This document shows, in pieces, positions 45,070 to 56,044 of a stretch of DNA of 64,000 bases; the first letter of the stretch is position 1; each line of letters opens with the position of its first letter. Source of the stretch: Dryomyza anilis. Lineage: Eukaryota > Arthropoda > Insecta > Diptera > Dryomyzidae. A program made the translations under genes and the position numbers. The notes beneath the pieces are model-generated. The model did no database searches and was not told the DNA's origin. It was given only the letters and a program-made list of their open reading frames with translations. Where the stretch lies: assembly GCA_951804985.1 (NCBI GenBank), contig OX638131.1, positions 3,782,001-3,846,000 of the forward strand, written 5' to 3'.

Positions 45070-46605
45070 ACTTTTTTTGAAATAGGACAATTAGGCTTGC
45101 GGATACTACTTATGTTTAGGCTCATAAACAAAATTTTAAAGCATTCAGTATTTTCCGGCTTACATGACCAAAATTCCTAAACGAACTCAAAACTCGAATT
45201 CAAATAAATCGAATTAATCCACAAACCGATTGAATTAAAAATTTAAAGAATTTCTTTTTATATATATCTCTTTAGTGGCTTTTGAAATTTTGAAAAATGA
45301 CGTTGAACATTTTTAAGGCAAATTCTTTACAAAAATCAATTCAAGGCTCCTTTTGTGGAATAGTGTTATTTTCCCTTTCTTTTTTGTTTGTTTTTTATGT
45401 GTGCCAATGCGCTGCCCAATTATTTGAGGAAGTCGCAAATAGTTTTTGTGAAATTGTTAACATTAGAGCGGTACTGCTGTTGCTTCGAATTAATAGAAAG
45501 TTTTGGCTGCTATGTATTTTTAAAAAATAGCTATATATATAAATACTATATATTTTAAAGACTACCTATTAAATGTTTAACATTTCACTCGTAGGTTCAG
45601 GTGACAGTCGAACGAAGAAACGAACACCTTTAATTTTGTGCTGCCATTGTTGCGATCGGCATTTCGTGGCAGCACGAGCAGTCGCAGGAATGCGCGCGCG
45701 CGTAACAACAACATGGCGCTGCATGAACCGTAGGATCAATGGCGGCAACAATGGCGTCGACGCAGCAGGTGGCGCGCGCGCTGAGTGAAAATCGACGGCA
45801 ACTAGTTTGAGTGAGTTCGACGTTTAGCTGAAAGATGTCACCAAGGGTTATCAACTCATAATTGTGGCGACGATCTTGGTTTGCTGACGACTTGGCTGAT
45901 GTTCGATCAGGCGACGACGCGACGTGCCATGAGTTTCAAGTTCATGTTGCACGAGTGCATTATAAAAATTAATTATAAAAAATATATAAAATGTTATATA
46001 TTATAATAGAAAAAAAATCGATATTTCTTATAGTCGGTAATAATTTAAAACTGATTTTATAAAAATCTAGTGAAACAAAACAGCATTAAAAAATATTATA
46101 GAAAATTTTGAAGATCATTTTTTTAAATGTTGATCTTTTCAATTTTAAAGTCTCATAAAAGTAATTTTTATTGAAAAGTTCTCATCATAATTTGCAGTGC
46201 TGCCAATTGTTGGCAACAACTGTTGTTTACAATGAATCCTCAGACGATCCCCAAGCGATCGCAACCACTTTGATCAATTAGCAACTATCAGCGGCAACAC
46301 CTTCAACGCATTTGTAACTGAATTTATTAAGAAATTCAGCTACACAACAGCACACCATCAACAACAATTGCTGTCAATTGCTGGCGATTGCAAACACGTC
46401 GACAGCAACAGTGGCTGCTGCAACGAAGTTCATCAATGCTTAATTGCGAAGATCATAAGATGATGATGATGATGTTGCTGTCATTAATTAAATTCAGCTG
46501 ACAGGCAGGATTATCGGCGGACAATGACTCCTCTCTCTCTCTTTTGATTATGCGTAAATGATTGGCGCCAGGGCCGATCTGTCTTTACGTACACAGTCTG
46601 TCTGT
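45070..46605. other. Non-coding DNA with a CpG-rich patch
   Basis: 45600-45960 is rich in CG, with GCGCGCGCGCG at 45693 and GGCGCGCGCGC at 45769. Frames overlap on both strands without recognisable protein. The patch could be an enhancer or a promoter without obvious core motifs. The rest is AT-rich. (ATG)n at 46460-46475 and (CT)n at 46530-46540 are short microsatellites. Confidence 0.4.
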
Positions 46606-46609
46606 CTTT

Positions 46610-46695
46610 ACGTACACAATTCATAATATTGATGAATACAAAACATCAATGCTATGAATTCATTATCAATTTGATGAATGACTGGAAAATGAATT
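46610..46695. mobile_element. Family A fragment
   Basis: ATTCATAATATTGATGAAT, AAACATCAATGCTATGAATT and TTTGATGAATGACTGGAAAA are words of family A. The fragment is followed immediately by the A/C-rich tract. Confidence 0.45.
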
Positions 46696-47765
46696 ATATT
46701 ATATATAAAAAAAAAAAATAAAAACAAATCAAAATCACAAAAACAACAAAAGCAAAAACGCAAATACAAAAGCAAATACACAAAAAGATAATTAAAAACA
46801 CAAAATATAAACCAAAAACAAAAACAAAAAAAGCAAAAGCACAAAACAAAACAAAAGAAAAAAGCAAAAACAACAGCAAAGACCTAAAAGACAAAACCTA
46901 AAAACAATAACACAAAAACTAACAAAAAAAAACACACTCAAAAAAATGTAAAAAAAAGCAAAACACAAAAACAACAGCAAAATAAAAACACAAAAACACA
47001 AACAATAAGCAAAAACAAAAAATAAAAGCAAAAAAAAAAACAAAAAAGAAACGTATAAGCATAAGCAAAAACACAAAATCAAAAGCAAAAAGCCAAATTA
47101 AAAGTACAAAACATATCAAAATAACAAAAACAACAGCAATAAAAAAAAAATTAAAAAACAAAAGAACAAAAACAAAAACAAAAGCAAAAACAGAAGCAAA
47201 ACACAAAAGCAAAAACAAAGACAAAAATACTAAACTAAAAGAAAAAACACAAAATCAGATAATAAAAAGCACAAAAAACCAAGAACACAAAAATTCAAAA
47301 TTAAAAGCAGAAAACAAAATGAAAGCAAAAACACAAAAACAAAAGAAAAAGCAAATAACAAAAAATAACAGAAAATAGGAAAACACAAAACAAAAGAAAC
47401 ACAAAAATAACATCAAACGAAAAAAAAAATAAAAATGAAAATATAACCATTCATTCAAAAGAAACAAAATCAAAAGCCATAATAAAACCACTGACAGAAA
47501 AAAATAGATAAAAAGTAAAAAAAAAAATACACAAATTGAAAACAGAATCAAAACAAACAACTGTAAAAAAGAAAAAATAAACCAAAATCAAAATATATTT
47601 AAAAACAAAAACACAAATTCAATGTCAAATACAAGCATAAATACAAAAACACCAAGTTTAATCAAATACACGAAATTAAATCAAATGCAAAAATTAATAG
47701 TAAAAACTAAAGATAAAAAGCTTAATAACTAGAAAAATACCATGCAGATAAAAACAAAACAAAAA
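46696..47765. repeat. A/C-rich cryptically simple tract
   Basis: About 1.1 kb of AAAACACAAAAGCAAAAAC-like sequence, almost without T or G. The near absence of T leaves several Phe/Cys-rich open frames on the minus strand that are artefacts. Confidence 0.85.
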
Positions 47766-49610
47766 AAAATTGTAAAAATATTTTTGAAATCGAACTGTTT
47801 TCTCTATATTTCGATTGTCAATTTTTTTTTTTGCTATGATTGAGTAGAATTTTTCGAGTTTCGATATAGATTAAATTATTAAAAATATATTAAATATAAA
47901 ATATAGGTATCGAAGTTATCTGAGATATTAATCCATAGGTCCAGACAACGTTTTTAAATGTACTACGTGGGAAGTAAAAATATCTTTAAAATTTTCAAAT
48001 CTTATCTTCCCAAAGCGACCCTGATCTGCGCTGGCGATCGTCTCCAATAAATACTTGGGTTATGTGATAGTTGCTGATTATACGATCATTTAATTTGAAC
48101 ATTTTTAATTAAGCAGTAACACAATGTAATGCGTTTTATTGCAGAATTTAATTATTTCATAAAAAAATCAATGAAAGTTGAAAATGTGGTTATTGTGATT
48201 TCAGCAGTGTTTTTTTGCGATTTTAATGGCAGTCAATGCAAAAAGTAAAAAATTAAATAAAACTTTTCAAAAATTCAAAAATATAAAAAATAAAGTTTTG
48301 ACATTTGCAGGAAAATCCCGCCAAACACATTTATGCAACGCGCGAGGATCAAATTGCGCGCCATGCCATGCAACCGAACAATATGGCGTATGGCGTCAAG
48401 TCGCGTTGCCAATTAATGGCTGCCCATTAAGCAGTCGCCTGCTTTATGGTGCTGCTTAATGTTGTTGTGATGATTTTTGCTGTTGTTGTTATGGCCAAAT
48501 GTTGGCATTGCGTTAATTTTTCATTTATTTGTTGCACGTTAAATTGATATGCGCCACAACACTTTCTCCCGCAGTGGGTCAAAAGTGAATCTCACAGTGT
48601 GCCGCCTCCCCCAGTGCGGCGTCTGACGTAGTTGGCAACACTATTTTTCTTCATTAACAAATAGAAGAAAAAAAATTGTACGTTTTTGGTGACCAAGATC
48701 GGCTGCAGTGGAAAATTAGTAAATTTTTAGAGTTTTAATTTGTGTGTGTTTGTTTTGTTGCATTTGATCGCACGATCGTGTTTTATGGCGTTGCATGCAA
48801 ATATGGCGCCTCGGCGCTGCGTGAGAAACTTTCGATTTCAAATGTTTGCGCGCGATGGTTCCTCCTCCTTCTTCTCCTCCTCCTGCTGCTTCTACTTCTT
48901 TGTCATTTCGGCGGCAACATCATTTGTTGTTGATCTTTGCAATTGGCGTCTTTGCCTGGGTCTAACAATTATTTGATTGTTATGCTGATTTCTGAGCCGA
49001 TTAACTAGAGTTTCAAATTTTTTAACAGTAATAAAAAAAATAAAATTTAAAATAGAAAAACGAAAAATCTTTGATTTTCCTAAAACGCACTTAATAATTT
49101 TTTTTTAAGGTGCAACAACCTTTTGCCGGATTTTTTTTATTTGAATTTGGCAACAACATTTTTTCGTTTCACATTGTGCTCTGCGCCATGCTTAGCTGCC
49201 CAAATTAGTTTTTAGCCAAATTTGGCAGTTATGTTACCAGATCTTTTATAGTTTTGTTATACAAAAAAAAAAACCAACAAAAAAATCTGCATTTTGCACA
49301 GAACTCAACGAACACTTAATTTCGGTTTTACACTTGGCTGCATTTGACACTTGTTGCTGTATTTAGCCAGTGGCTTTTTTAAAAGTTGTAGCCTTTTTGT
49401 GGTTTTATAATCCCAACAACGTCTCAGGTTATATATTTTTTTTGGTCTAAACAAATTAGAGCCGCAAACTCATAAACATTTCGTAACGTAAAGTCTTGCG
49501 AAATGATTTGGCGATTTTTTCTTTTTTCTTTTTATACAAATGCAGATTTTTAGATATTTTTATATTTTTATTTATTTTAATGTTTGCCGTATTTTTTTTT
49601 CCCGACCAAA
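47766..49610. other. Non-coding DNA with less AT-rich patches
   Basis: 48310-48450 (GCAACGCGCGAGGATC and ATGGCGTATGGCG words) and 48560-48630 (GTGCCGCCTCCCCCAG and GTGCGGCGTCTGACG) stand out, as does 48770-48960 with a CTCC run. None holds a recognisable protein. Regulatory DNA is a reasonable guess only. Confidence 0.35.
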
Positions 49611-49619
49611 AAAATCCAC

Positions 49620-50940
49620 AGGAAAATTCTACTCTAAGACTCTTCTTCTCCTAACTCCCGGACAATTTTTCCTTGACACAATTCTTCCCGAACATTATTC
49701 TTCCCCGAGACACTAAACCACCGCCAAAATTTTTAAGACGACTATTCATTCCTGAGACGTCTTTTTCCCCAAAACACATATTTCTCGAAAGTATTTATTC
49801 TGCTCAGAGACTAACCTTCTGACTACTCTTCCCTGAGATAATTTTCTCCCTGAACCGAAAATTCCCCAAACATTTCATTCTCGAGACTATTATTTCCAGA
49901 GACCAATCTTACCCGGAACACTTCATCCCCGAGAGTATTTTCCTAGCGCCTATTTTTCCCTAAGACCATTGTCCCCAGAGAAAATTATTCTCCAGAGATT
50001 TTTTTCCGTGACTATTCTCCCCTGAGATAATTTTTCCCTGAACAGAAAATCCTCCAAGCATTTTATTCTCGTGACTATTCTTTCCAGAAACTTATCTTAC
50101 CTGGAACACTTCACCTTCGAGAGTATTTTCCTTCCCTGAGACAATATTTCCCAGATAAAATTATTCTCCAGAGATTTTCCTCCGCTACTATTCTCCCCTG
50201 AGATAATTTTTCCCTGAATAGAAAATTCTCCAAGCATTTTATTCTCTTGACTATTCATTCCAGAAACTAATCTTCCGCGGACCACTTCACCCCGAATGTG
50301 TTTTCCTCACTACTATTCTTCCCTAAGATAATTTTTCCCAGATAAAATTATTCTCCAGAGATTTTCTTTCGTGACTATTCTCCGTGAACAGAAAACTCTC
50401 CAAGCATTTTATTCTTTTGACTATTCATTCCAGAAACTAATCTTCCGCGGACCACTTCACCCCGAAGGTATTTTCCTCACTACCATTCTTTCCTAAGATA
50501 ATTTTTCCCAGATAAAATTATTCTCCAGAGATTTCCTTTCGTTACTATTCTCCGCTGAGATAATTTTCCGTGAACAGAAAACTCTCCAAGCATTATATTC
50601 TCGTGACTGTTCTTTCCAGAAAATAATCTTCTCCAGAACACTTCACCCCCGAGAGTATTTTCCTCATGACTATTCTTCCGTAAGACAATTTTCCCCAGTG
50701 AAAATTATTCTCCAGAGATTCTCCTCCGCGACTATTCTCTCCTCAGATAATTTTTCCCTGAACATAAAATTCGCCAAGCATTTTATTATCTTGACTATTC
50801 ATTCCAGAAACTAATATTCCCTGGAACACTTCACCCCCCACAGTATTTTCCTCACAACTATTCTTTCCTAAGACAATTTTTTCCAGACAAAATTATTCTG
50901 CAGAGATTTTTCTCACCTGTGTGATAATTTTTCCCTGAAC
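49620..50940 (+). repeat. Degenerate ~180-bp tandem array, C/T-rich
   Basis: About seven units containing TTCTCCAGAGATTTT, GTGACTATTCTCC, CCTGAGATAATTTTTCCCTG, CTCCAAGCATTTTATTCTC, TTCCAGAAACTAATCTT and CACTTCACCCCGA. The CCAGAGATT word is at about 49990, 50168, 50354, 50524, 50711 and (as GCAGAGATT) 50899. An inner ~30-base rhythm (ACTATTC, CCCTGAGA) is also present. The 5' part (49620-49980) is more diverged. Confidence 0.85.
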
Positions 50941-51860
50941 AAAATAAGCACATTTTAATAAATATAACTTAACCATCTGCAGATTTCATATATTTATTTT
51001 TTTCATTTGCATTTTAACTAGAGCATTTCAGAACCTTATTTTTTCAACCGGAAATTACCAAGACCCTTGCGTAATTAGTTTTCTTGTGTGATCATCTTTT
51101 GCAGCTACGATCAGCAAATTAAAAAGAAGAAAATAAAAAAATAATGCATGAAATTTATACATTATTCAACGCATTATGCGTAGCTGATCGCATTAAAGAT
51201 CACTGGCTTCGATTAACCCAATGAAGCCTTTAAGGGTTTTTTTTCACATTTCGTGAGTTACATATGTAGCGGAAGTGAGTTGCGTTCGAAACTAATTTTG
51301 CATCAGTTGTGTTTTACAGACTTTCGATTTGCATATATTACACATGACTTCATAATCGAACGTGTGCCACCGTGTTACCCTTTCCCTGATTTGCGGACTG
51401 CTTGCTGACTGCACCCAAAAGGGAAGAGTTTTACAATCTAAGAAATACTTGCTGCACAAACTACAAAAGACATAAAACTAAATTGGATCACGCTTCGTAT
51501 TGCAATTGCTTGAGTCAACTCTGAGCTGTACAAAATTTGAGCCAGCCGGACAATTTTTAGTTGGTGCTGCGTGTAGCAAGACGCTTGATCATCACCAGAA
51601 GCAACAGCAACATTACCCGTTTGGAATTGTCTACTTTGATGACAAGATCAAGACTTAGGCAATACATCGCAATACTGTTCGATGCTATTTCGAACTTTGA
51701 TTATTTTTCTTTTCGCTTTCGTTTCGATTTCGAAAAATGTCTCGTACCCGTACATAGAATAAATTGTACTAGGGTCATTATCGGAGACTGATCATTACAT
51801 TTGTTTTATTTATCATAAGCCAACCAGTTACATGTACCGATGATAGGTCAATTTTCACTA
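50941..51860. other. Non-coding DNA, no gene recognised
   Basis: 51555-51790 has a 76-codon plus frame rich in Arg without recognisable motifs. ACTAGGGTCATTATCGG at 51769 resembles words of the array at 53360-54035. Confidence 0.35.
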
Positions 51861-52186
51861 TACACTAAGAAAACAAAGGTGATTACCAGAAATATCACAG
51901 CCCTAAATATCAAGTTATTTACAAATTATTTAGATCGTCTTTGAGACAACCATCTCTCAAACATCCGTCTAATACGATAAATATTGCTAGCAACCATCTT
52001 TCTAATTTACGATTATTTATAGCAAACATCAATTAAACATCTTACAAATATGAATATAGTTGAGGAATATTCGGAAAAGGTACTCCATTATAATTTGCGC
52101 AGTAATTTTTATTGAATTGAAAAAAATTTAATCAAATGTATTATTATTTATTCTAGATTTAGTTATTCTGTTTTACAGTTTCCTGG

Positions 52187-52299
52187 TTATACATCGTCAT
52201 CGTCTTTATAAATTCTTCGAAGGTAAAATTGTACATGGACTTGGGACTTCTTCGCAGAAGAACCAAGTCCGACCGGCGTTGCTGTCATCAAAGTAAACT
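52187..52299 (-). pseudogene. Exon-like segment inside a DNA element
   Basis: On the minus strand, TATTTCTTTTCAG ends at 52300 and looks like a splice acceptor. The following frame reads FTLMTATPVGLGSSAKK, then SQVHVQFYLRRIYKDDDDV, ending at TAA 52187-52189. It is either the terminal exon of the parent transposase or a captured host exon. I recognise neither. An alternative frame (VYFDDSNAGRTWFFCEE) is open for about 30 codons, so the choice of frame is uncertain. The segment also contains a hairpin (52237-52270). Confidence 0.3.
52237..52270. repeat. Short hairpin in the exon-like segment
   Basis: GGACTTGGGACTTCT pairs with AGAAGAACCAAGTCC with two mismatches around a 4-base loop TCGC. Confidence 0.7.
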
Positions 52300-52739
52300 C
52301 TGAAAAGAAATATTTTCCATCACGTGTTGACAATTTCAATCCCAAAAAGTTTTATTTTCACTTTTACCATTAAAATGAAATATTTGAGTTGCCAATTTTT
52401 TACACCATTGGATTTACTTAATTGTTGTGGATACGGATAAATCAAGCGAAAGAAAAAAGTACGCCATTTTCCTTTTTTATTGTAGAAAAATGTCAAAATA
52501 CCTCAAAAGTTTTGCTGCAAATGTGCATGAACTCAGGTTGTTTGGTATCAGTCAACTGTAAATAACTCAATTTTCATTGCTGTTGTGGCAAACATCTCGT
52601 AACTATCTGCATGTATATCATATTCAAAAAATATTAATAGTTTTGCTGCAACTTTATTGAAAGTTATGGGATGTTTGAATATTTGCTACAAGGCGTAAAC
52701 TTAAACAGATAGTTGCAGCAATCTTGTTTTCTTAGTGTA

Positions 52740-52930
52740 CGAAGATCATTCTGTCATCGAGGAATGTCAGATATCATCAACTATATTTCAAGTAACAATT
52801 TCTACCAGTATCCAGTCAGTTTTAGTAGTAAATATTTCGCAAGCGATGTCACGCACTTTCCGACCAGATACTAACTAGGTTTTTGAGCTACTACCTACAG
52901 TAACCGAGTGAAGAAATTACTATTTTTATT
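52740..52930. other. Spacer, nothing recognised
   Basis: Contains CTACCAGTATCCAGTCAG at about 52802, a possible outlying relative of the array that follows. Confidence 0.35.
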
Positions 52931-53346
52931 GACAGGGATCAACTCTTCAATTCCGTACCAGTAACCGTGTAATTTTTGACTGGTAGGAGACCAGTTTGCG
53001 ACCAGTTTTTGACAAGTTTTACTGGGAGGGATCTACTCTTCAAATCTCTACCAGTAACCGACCAGTTTATGACTAGTTTTACTGGTAGGAGACCAGTTTT
53101 TGGCCATTTTTTGACAAGTTTTACTGGTAGGGATCTTCTTTTCAAATCCCTACCATCCCTACCAGTTTATGACTAGTTTTACTGGTAGGAGACCAGTTTT
53201 CGACAAGTTTTACTGGTATGGATCTACTCTTCAAATCCCTACCAGTAACCGAGCAATTTTTGACTAGTTTTACTGGTAGGAGACCAGTTTGTGGCCAGTT
53301 TTTGACAAGTTTTACTGGTAGGGATCTACTCTTCAAATCCCTACCC
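52931..53346. repeat. ~100-bp tandem array of hairpin-forming units
   Basis: Five GGGATCTACTCTTCAAAT landmarks at about 52934, 53027, 53129, 53218 and 53320 (steps 89-102). In the best units ACTGGTAGGGAT and ATCCCTACCAGT are exact 12-base complements around an 11-base loop. A second ACTGGTAGGAGACCAGT motif is itself nearly self-complementary. Short frames on both strands are artefacts of the repetition. Confidence 0.85.
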
Positions 53347-53359
53347 TATAAGAAATAAC

Positions 53360-54035
53360 TCTATTAGGGTAGAGCCGATCATAACCTGATAATATCGGTC
53401 ATTTAACTGATCGGATTATGACAACGAAAAAAGTCAATGATTATTCCCAATAATTTCCCTTGAAACAAGTGGAAATTTAGACTATTAGGATCATGGCTAG
53501 ATAGTGTTGATCATGTAATTAATCGAGTTTTGACAAGGAAAAAATCTATTATAAATTCCCTATTAACATTTTGACTAACGAGGAAATAAGTACCTTGCAA
53601 AGCCAACATGTGATGGGTCTTCGATGTTACTCTCCTAATCCCTAGTAGAATTTTTGGTAGGGCCATGGTCATGAAGTGATCATGTCATTATTTGAGATGA
53701 TCGGGATATGACGAGGCCCATAATGTCCTTGTAACGCAGTGTCCTGATCATGTATTGACCTCAGGTCATGATTATGTTCTGATCGGGCAATTCCCCATTT
53801 TAACCCGACAATTGCCTTGTCTGACCCGAGCATAATAGGGTTTCTCTCATTAATCTCGATCATTGACTGATGCTAATTTCGTTATGAGGAACAAGTAATG
53901 TAGCTATGATCGGGAACATTGACTGTTTAGATAATGTAAACCCTGCAATGATCATATTTTCTCTAATAGGGCTTACCCAACGTAAACCCGATCATTTCCC
54001 GATGGCGCATCGGGTAAATTTCTACTAGGGATATA
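53360..54035 (+). repeat. Degenerate repeat rich in GATCAT / ATGATCGG
   Basis: CCGATCATAACCTGATAAT, CTGATCGGATTATGACAACG, GTTGATCATGTAATTAATCG, TGATCATGTCATTATTTGAG and ATGATCGGGATATGACGAGG recur with steps of about 110-170 bases. It is bounded by CTATTAGGGTAGAGCC at 53362 and CGGGTAAATTTCTACTAGGG near 54030. Confidence 0.5.
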
Positions 54036-54955
54036 GTAGAATCTCTCAGTAATGATTACACACAATTCCTACTGTGAAAGATCACAGCACAGCCATCAAC
54101 ATAATCTCGTGAAAAATACGTTTTTATGCAATCTACCTCGTAAAGTTAATTGGAAAAACACGAAGCAAATGAGCATTTTTTGGGGGTATTTTATGATTTG
54201 TTTTTCTTCTTTTTATTTTTGGTAATTTGTTGAAGACACGATGCTTGATGTCTTGTTTAGTTTGTAACTCTAAAGCACTGTGTAGCTCTAGAAAAAAAAC
54301 ACTAAAAATTGTGCAAAAATTGCACAATTGTCCGACCGTCAACGGCCTTTCAGCCAGCCATCCATCCATCCGACCACCACCGCCGCCCACCGATCTATTC
54401 GCATGTTTAACAAAAAACGGAAGACGTAAAATACTTCATTGCAATTAATTGAGATTTTATGGCATGTTGGCCACAACAATAAAACCGCTATAAATGTAGC
54501 CATAAAACACAACAATATTTTTGCATAAATTGTTTAATTAATTGGCGCTCATAATGGCCGCGCATAAAGCAGCCAGTTTTAATATAATTTTTTATTTACA
54601 TTTATTTTTATTGCAAACTTTTGCAGAGTTTATCGTTACCGGTACATGTTGCGTATTATTAGGAACTATTTGTAAGCGAGGCACAATAGATCGGTTTAGG
54701 TCGCAGTGCATTAACCCGTCGCAATAATAGAAACTATGGCCGAATAGTAGGACCACCTACGGAGAATTTTCCGATGTACCCTTCGATATATTCCAAATCG
54801 GCGAAGAGAAACAAAGGGGCTAAGTCGGTTTTTGATTGAGTAATGTGATGAATTTTATACTCTAACAGTTAGTTTTTCAGTGCTATTTGAATTTGGTTTG
54901 TGGTTTAAACTTAGTTCAAAGTCAGAATAAAATGTTTCATTATACTGCATATTTA
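54036..54955. other. Non-coding DNA, no gene recognised
   Basis: 54330-54400 is less AT-rich (CCATCCATCCGACCACC). Overlapping short frames on both strands have no recognisable motif. Confidence 0.35.
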
Positions 54956-54956
54956 G

Positions 54957-55175
54957 TGTCGGTAGATCAGCGGTTAGTGAGTTGGACTGTAAGCCAAAAG
55001 ATCCCGTAACGCAGGTTCAAATCTGGGCTGTGGCTGAAGAACACCCCTCATAGGAAAGGTTGTTTTTATACCGCGCTACCTCTCGCCATTCAATGGCAAA
55101 CCTACGAGAGTAAACATTGTCTATGGAGAGGTCCACCTCGTCTTTATTTCAACCACCAAATCATTAGATCCGCCA
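54957..55175 (+). mobile_element. SINE-1, diverged copy
   Basis: GTCGGTAGATCAGCGGTTAG (A-box region) and CAGGTTCAAATCTGGGC (B-box) are followed by ACCGCGCTACCTCTCGCC and GGCAAACCTACGAGAGTAAA. It has extra bases before the B-box and a shorter, different 3' end, so it looks like an older copy or separate subfamily. Confidence 0.75.
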
Positions 55176-55530
55176 CTGTTTATTATTTTTTGCAGCATTG
55201 CTTACCAGGTTAAAATCACTATGATTGGTATGAAAATACTGAGAATGAATTGGATATCATTACAAATTAGAAACAAATGGGATGATCCATAACGATATTT
55301 TGAAAAAATCATTTGTTATATTTTTGTAAATTTAATATTTTAATTCATTTAAAAAAAATAAGAAATCATGCGGGTCAAAGATAGACCAATGGAGAGGTAA
55401 TTTAATTGTCTAAAACATGAGTAAAAAAATTGATATTCACTTATCAAGATATCATACTTTATAACCAATTTTCTTTCCTAGTTTATGTCTGTAATATATT
55501 TTAACGAAAAACACTAAATCTTAAAGTGGA
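55176..55530. other. AT-rich DNA, nothing recognised
   Basis: No gene or repeat seen. Confidence 0.4.
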
Positions 55531-55532
55531 TG

Positions 55533-56044
55533 CAAAAAAATCTTCAATATGATGAATTTATTCATAAATACTATGAATTTTTCTACCAACTATCAGATTC
55601 GTCATATTAATACTGTGACGTTCATTAAATGACATATTGATGAATACATTCATTATATATATGAACAAAATATTCAATACAATGAATTTGAATCGTCGTA
55701 TTGATGAATTTTTCATAATATTCATGAATATTATATTCAAAATGATGAATATAACATAAATTATATTCAAAATGATGAATATATAATAAACAGTATTCTC
55801 AATATGAAGAACATATATGTTGTATTTTATATTTTGGTTCATTAATATGATGAAACGTATGCTTCACATACAATTCATCATATTAAAGAACACTTTTTCG
55901 ACAGTTACCAAGCGTTCTTCATATTTATGATTGCATTCATAACATTGATGTCGTTAGTCATTAATATTATGAATTATTCTCCACTACAATGAATCATGGT
56001 CTGAAGAACTGAATTCATCAATATGATGTACATTTTTTTCTGTG
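55533..56044 (+). mobile_element. Family A element, short form (512 bp)
   Basis: From CAAAAAAATCTTCAATATG to GTACATTTTTTTCTGTG, followed by TA. It lacks the A/T core and CATGTCGAGCAAGC segment of the long form. A TATATTCAAAATGATGAAT motif is duplicated at about 55730 and 55765. Confidence 0.75.

Larger units (their letters stand above)
51863..52737. mobile_element. TA-flanked DNA element carrying an exon-like segment (875 bp)
   Basis: TA duplication at 51861-51862 and 52738-52739. The inverted termini CACTAAGAAAACAA and TTGTTTTCTTAGTG match over 14 bases. The middle (52140-52310) is less AT-rich and contains the exon-like piece described separately. The rest of the interior is AT-rich and has no long frame. 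The termini resemble those of MITE-B and family A, but the interior is unrelated. Confidence 0.8.

Noticed and set aside
46608..47560. Several ~100-codon Phe/Cys-rich minus-strand frames
   Set aside because: Artefacts of an A/C-rich tract almost devoid of T.
52939..53336. Three overlapping frames rich in LPVKLVKNW-type repeats
   Set aside because: Periodic peptides from the ~100-bp hairpin array on both strands.
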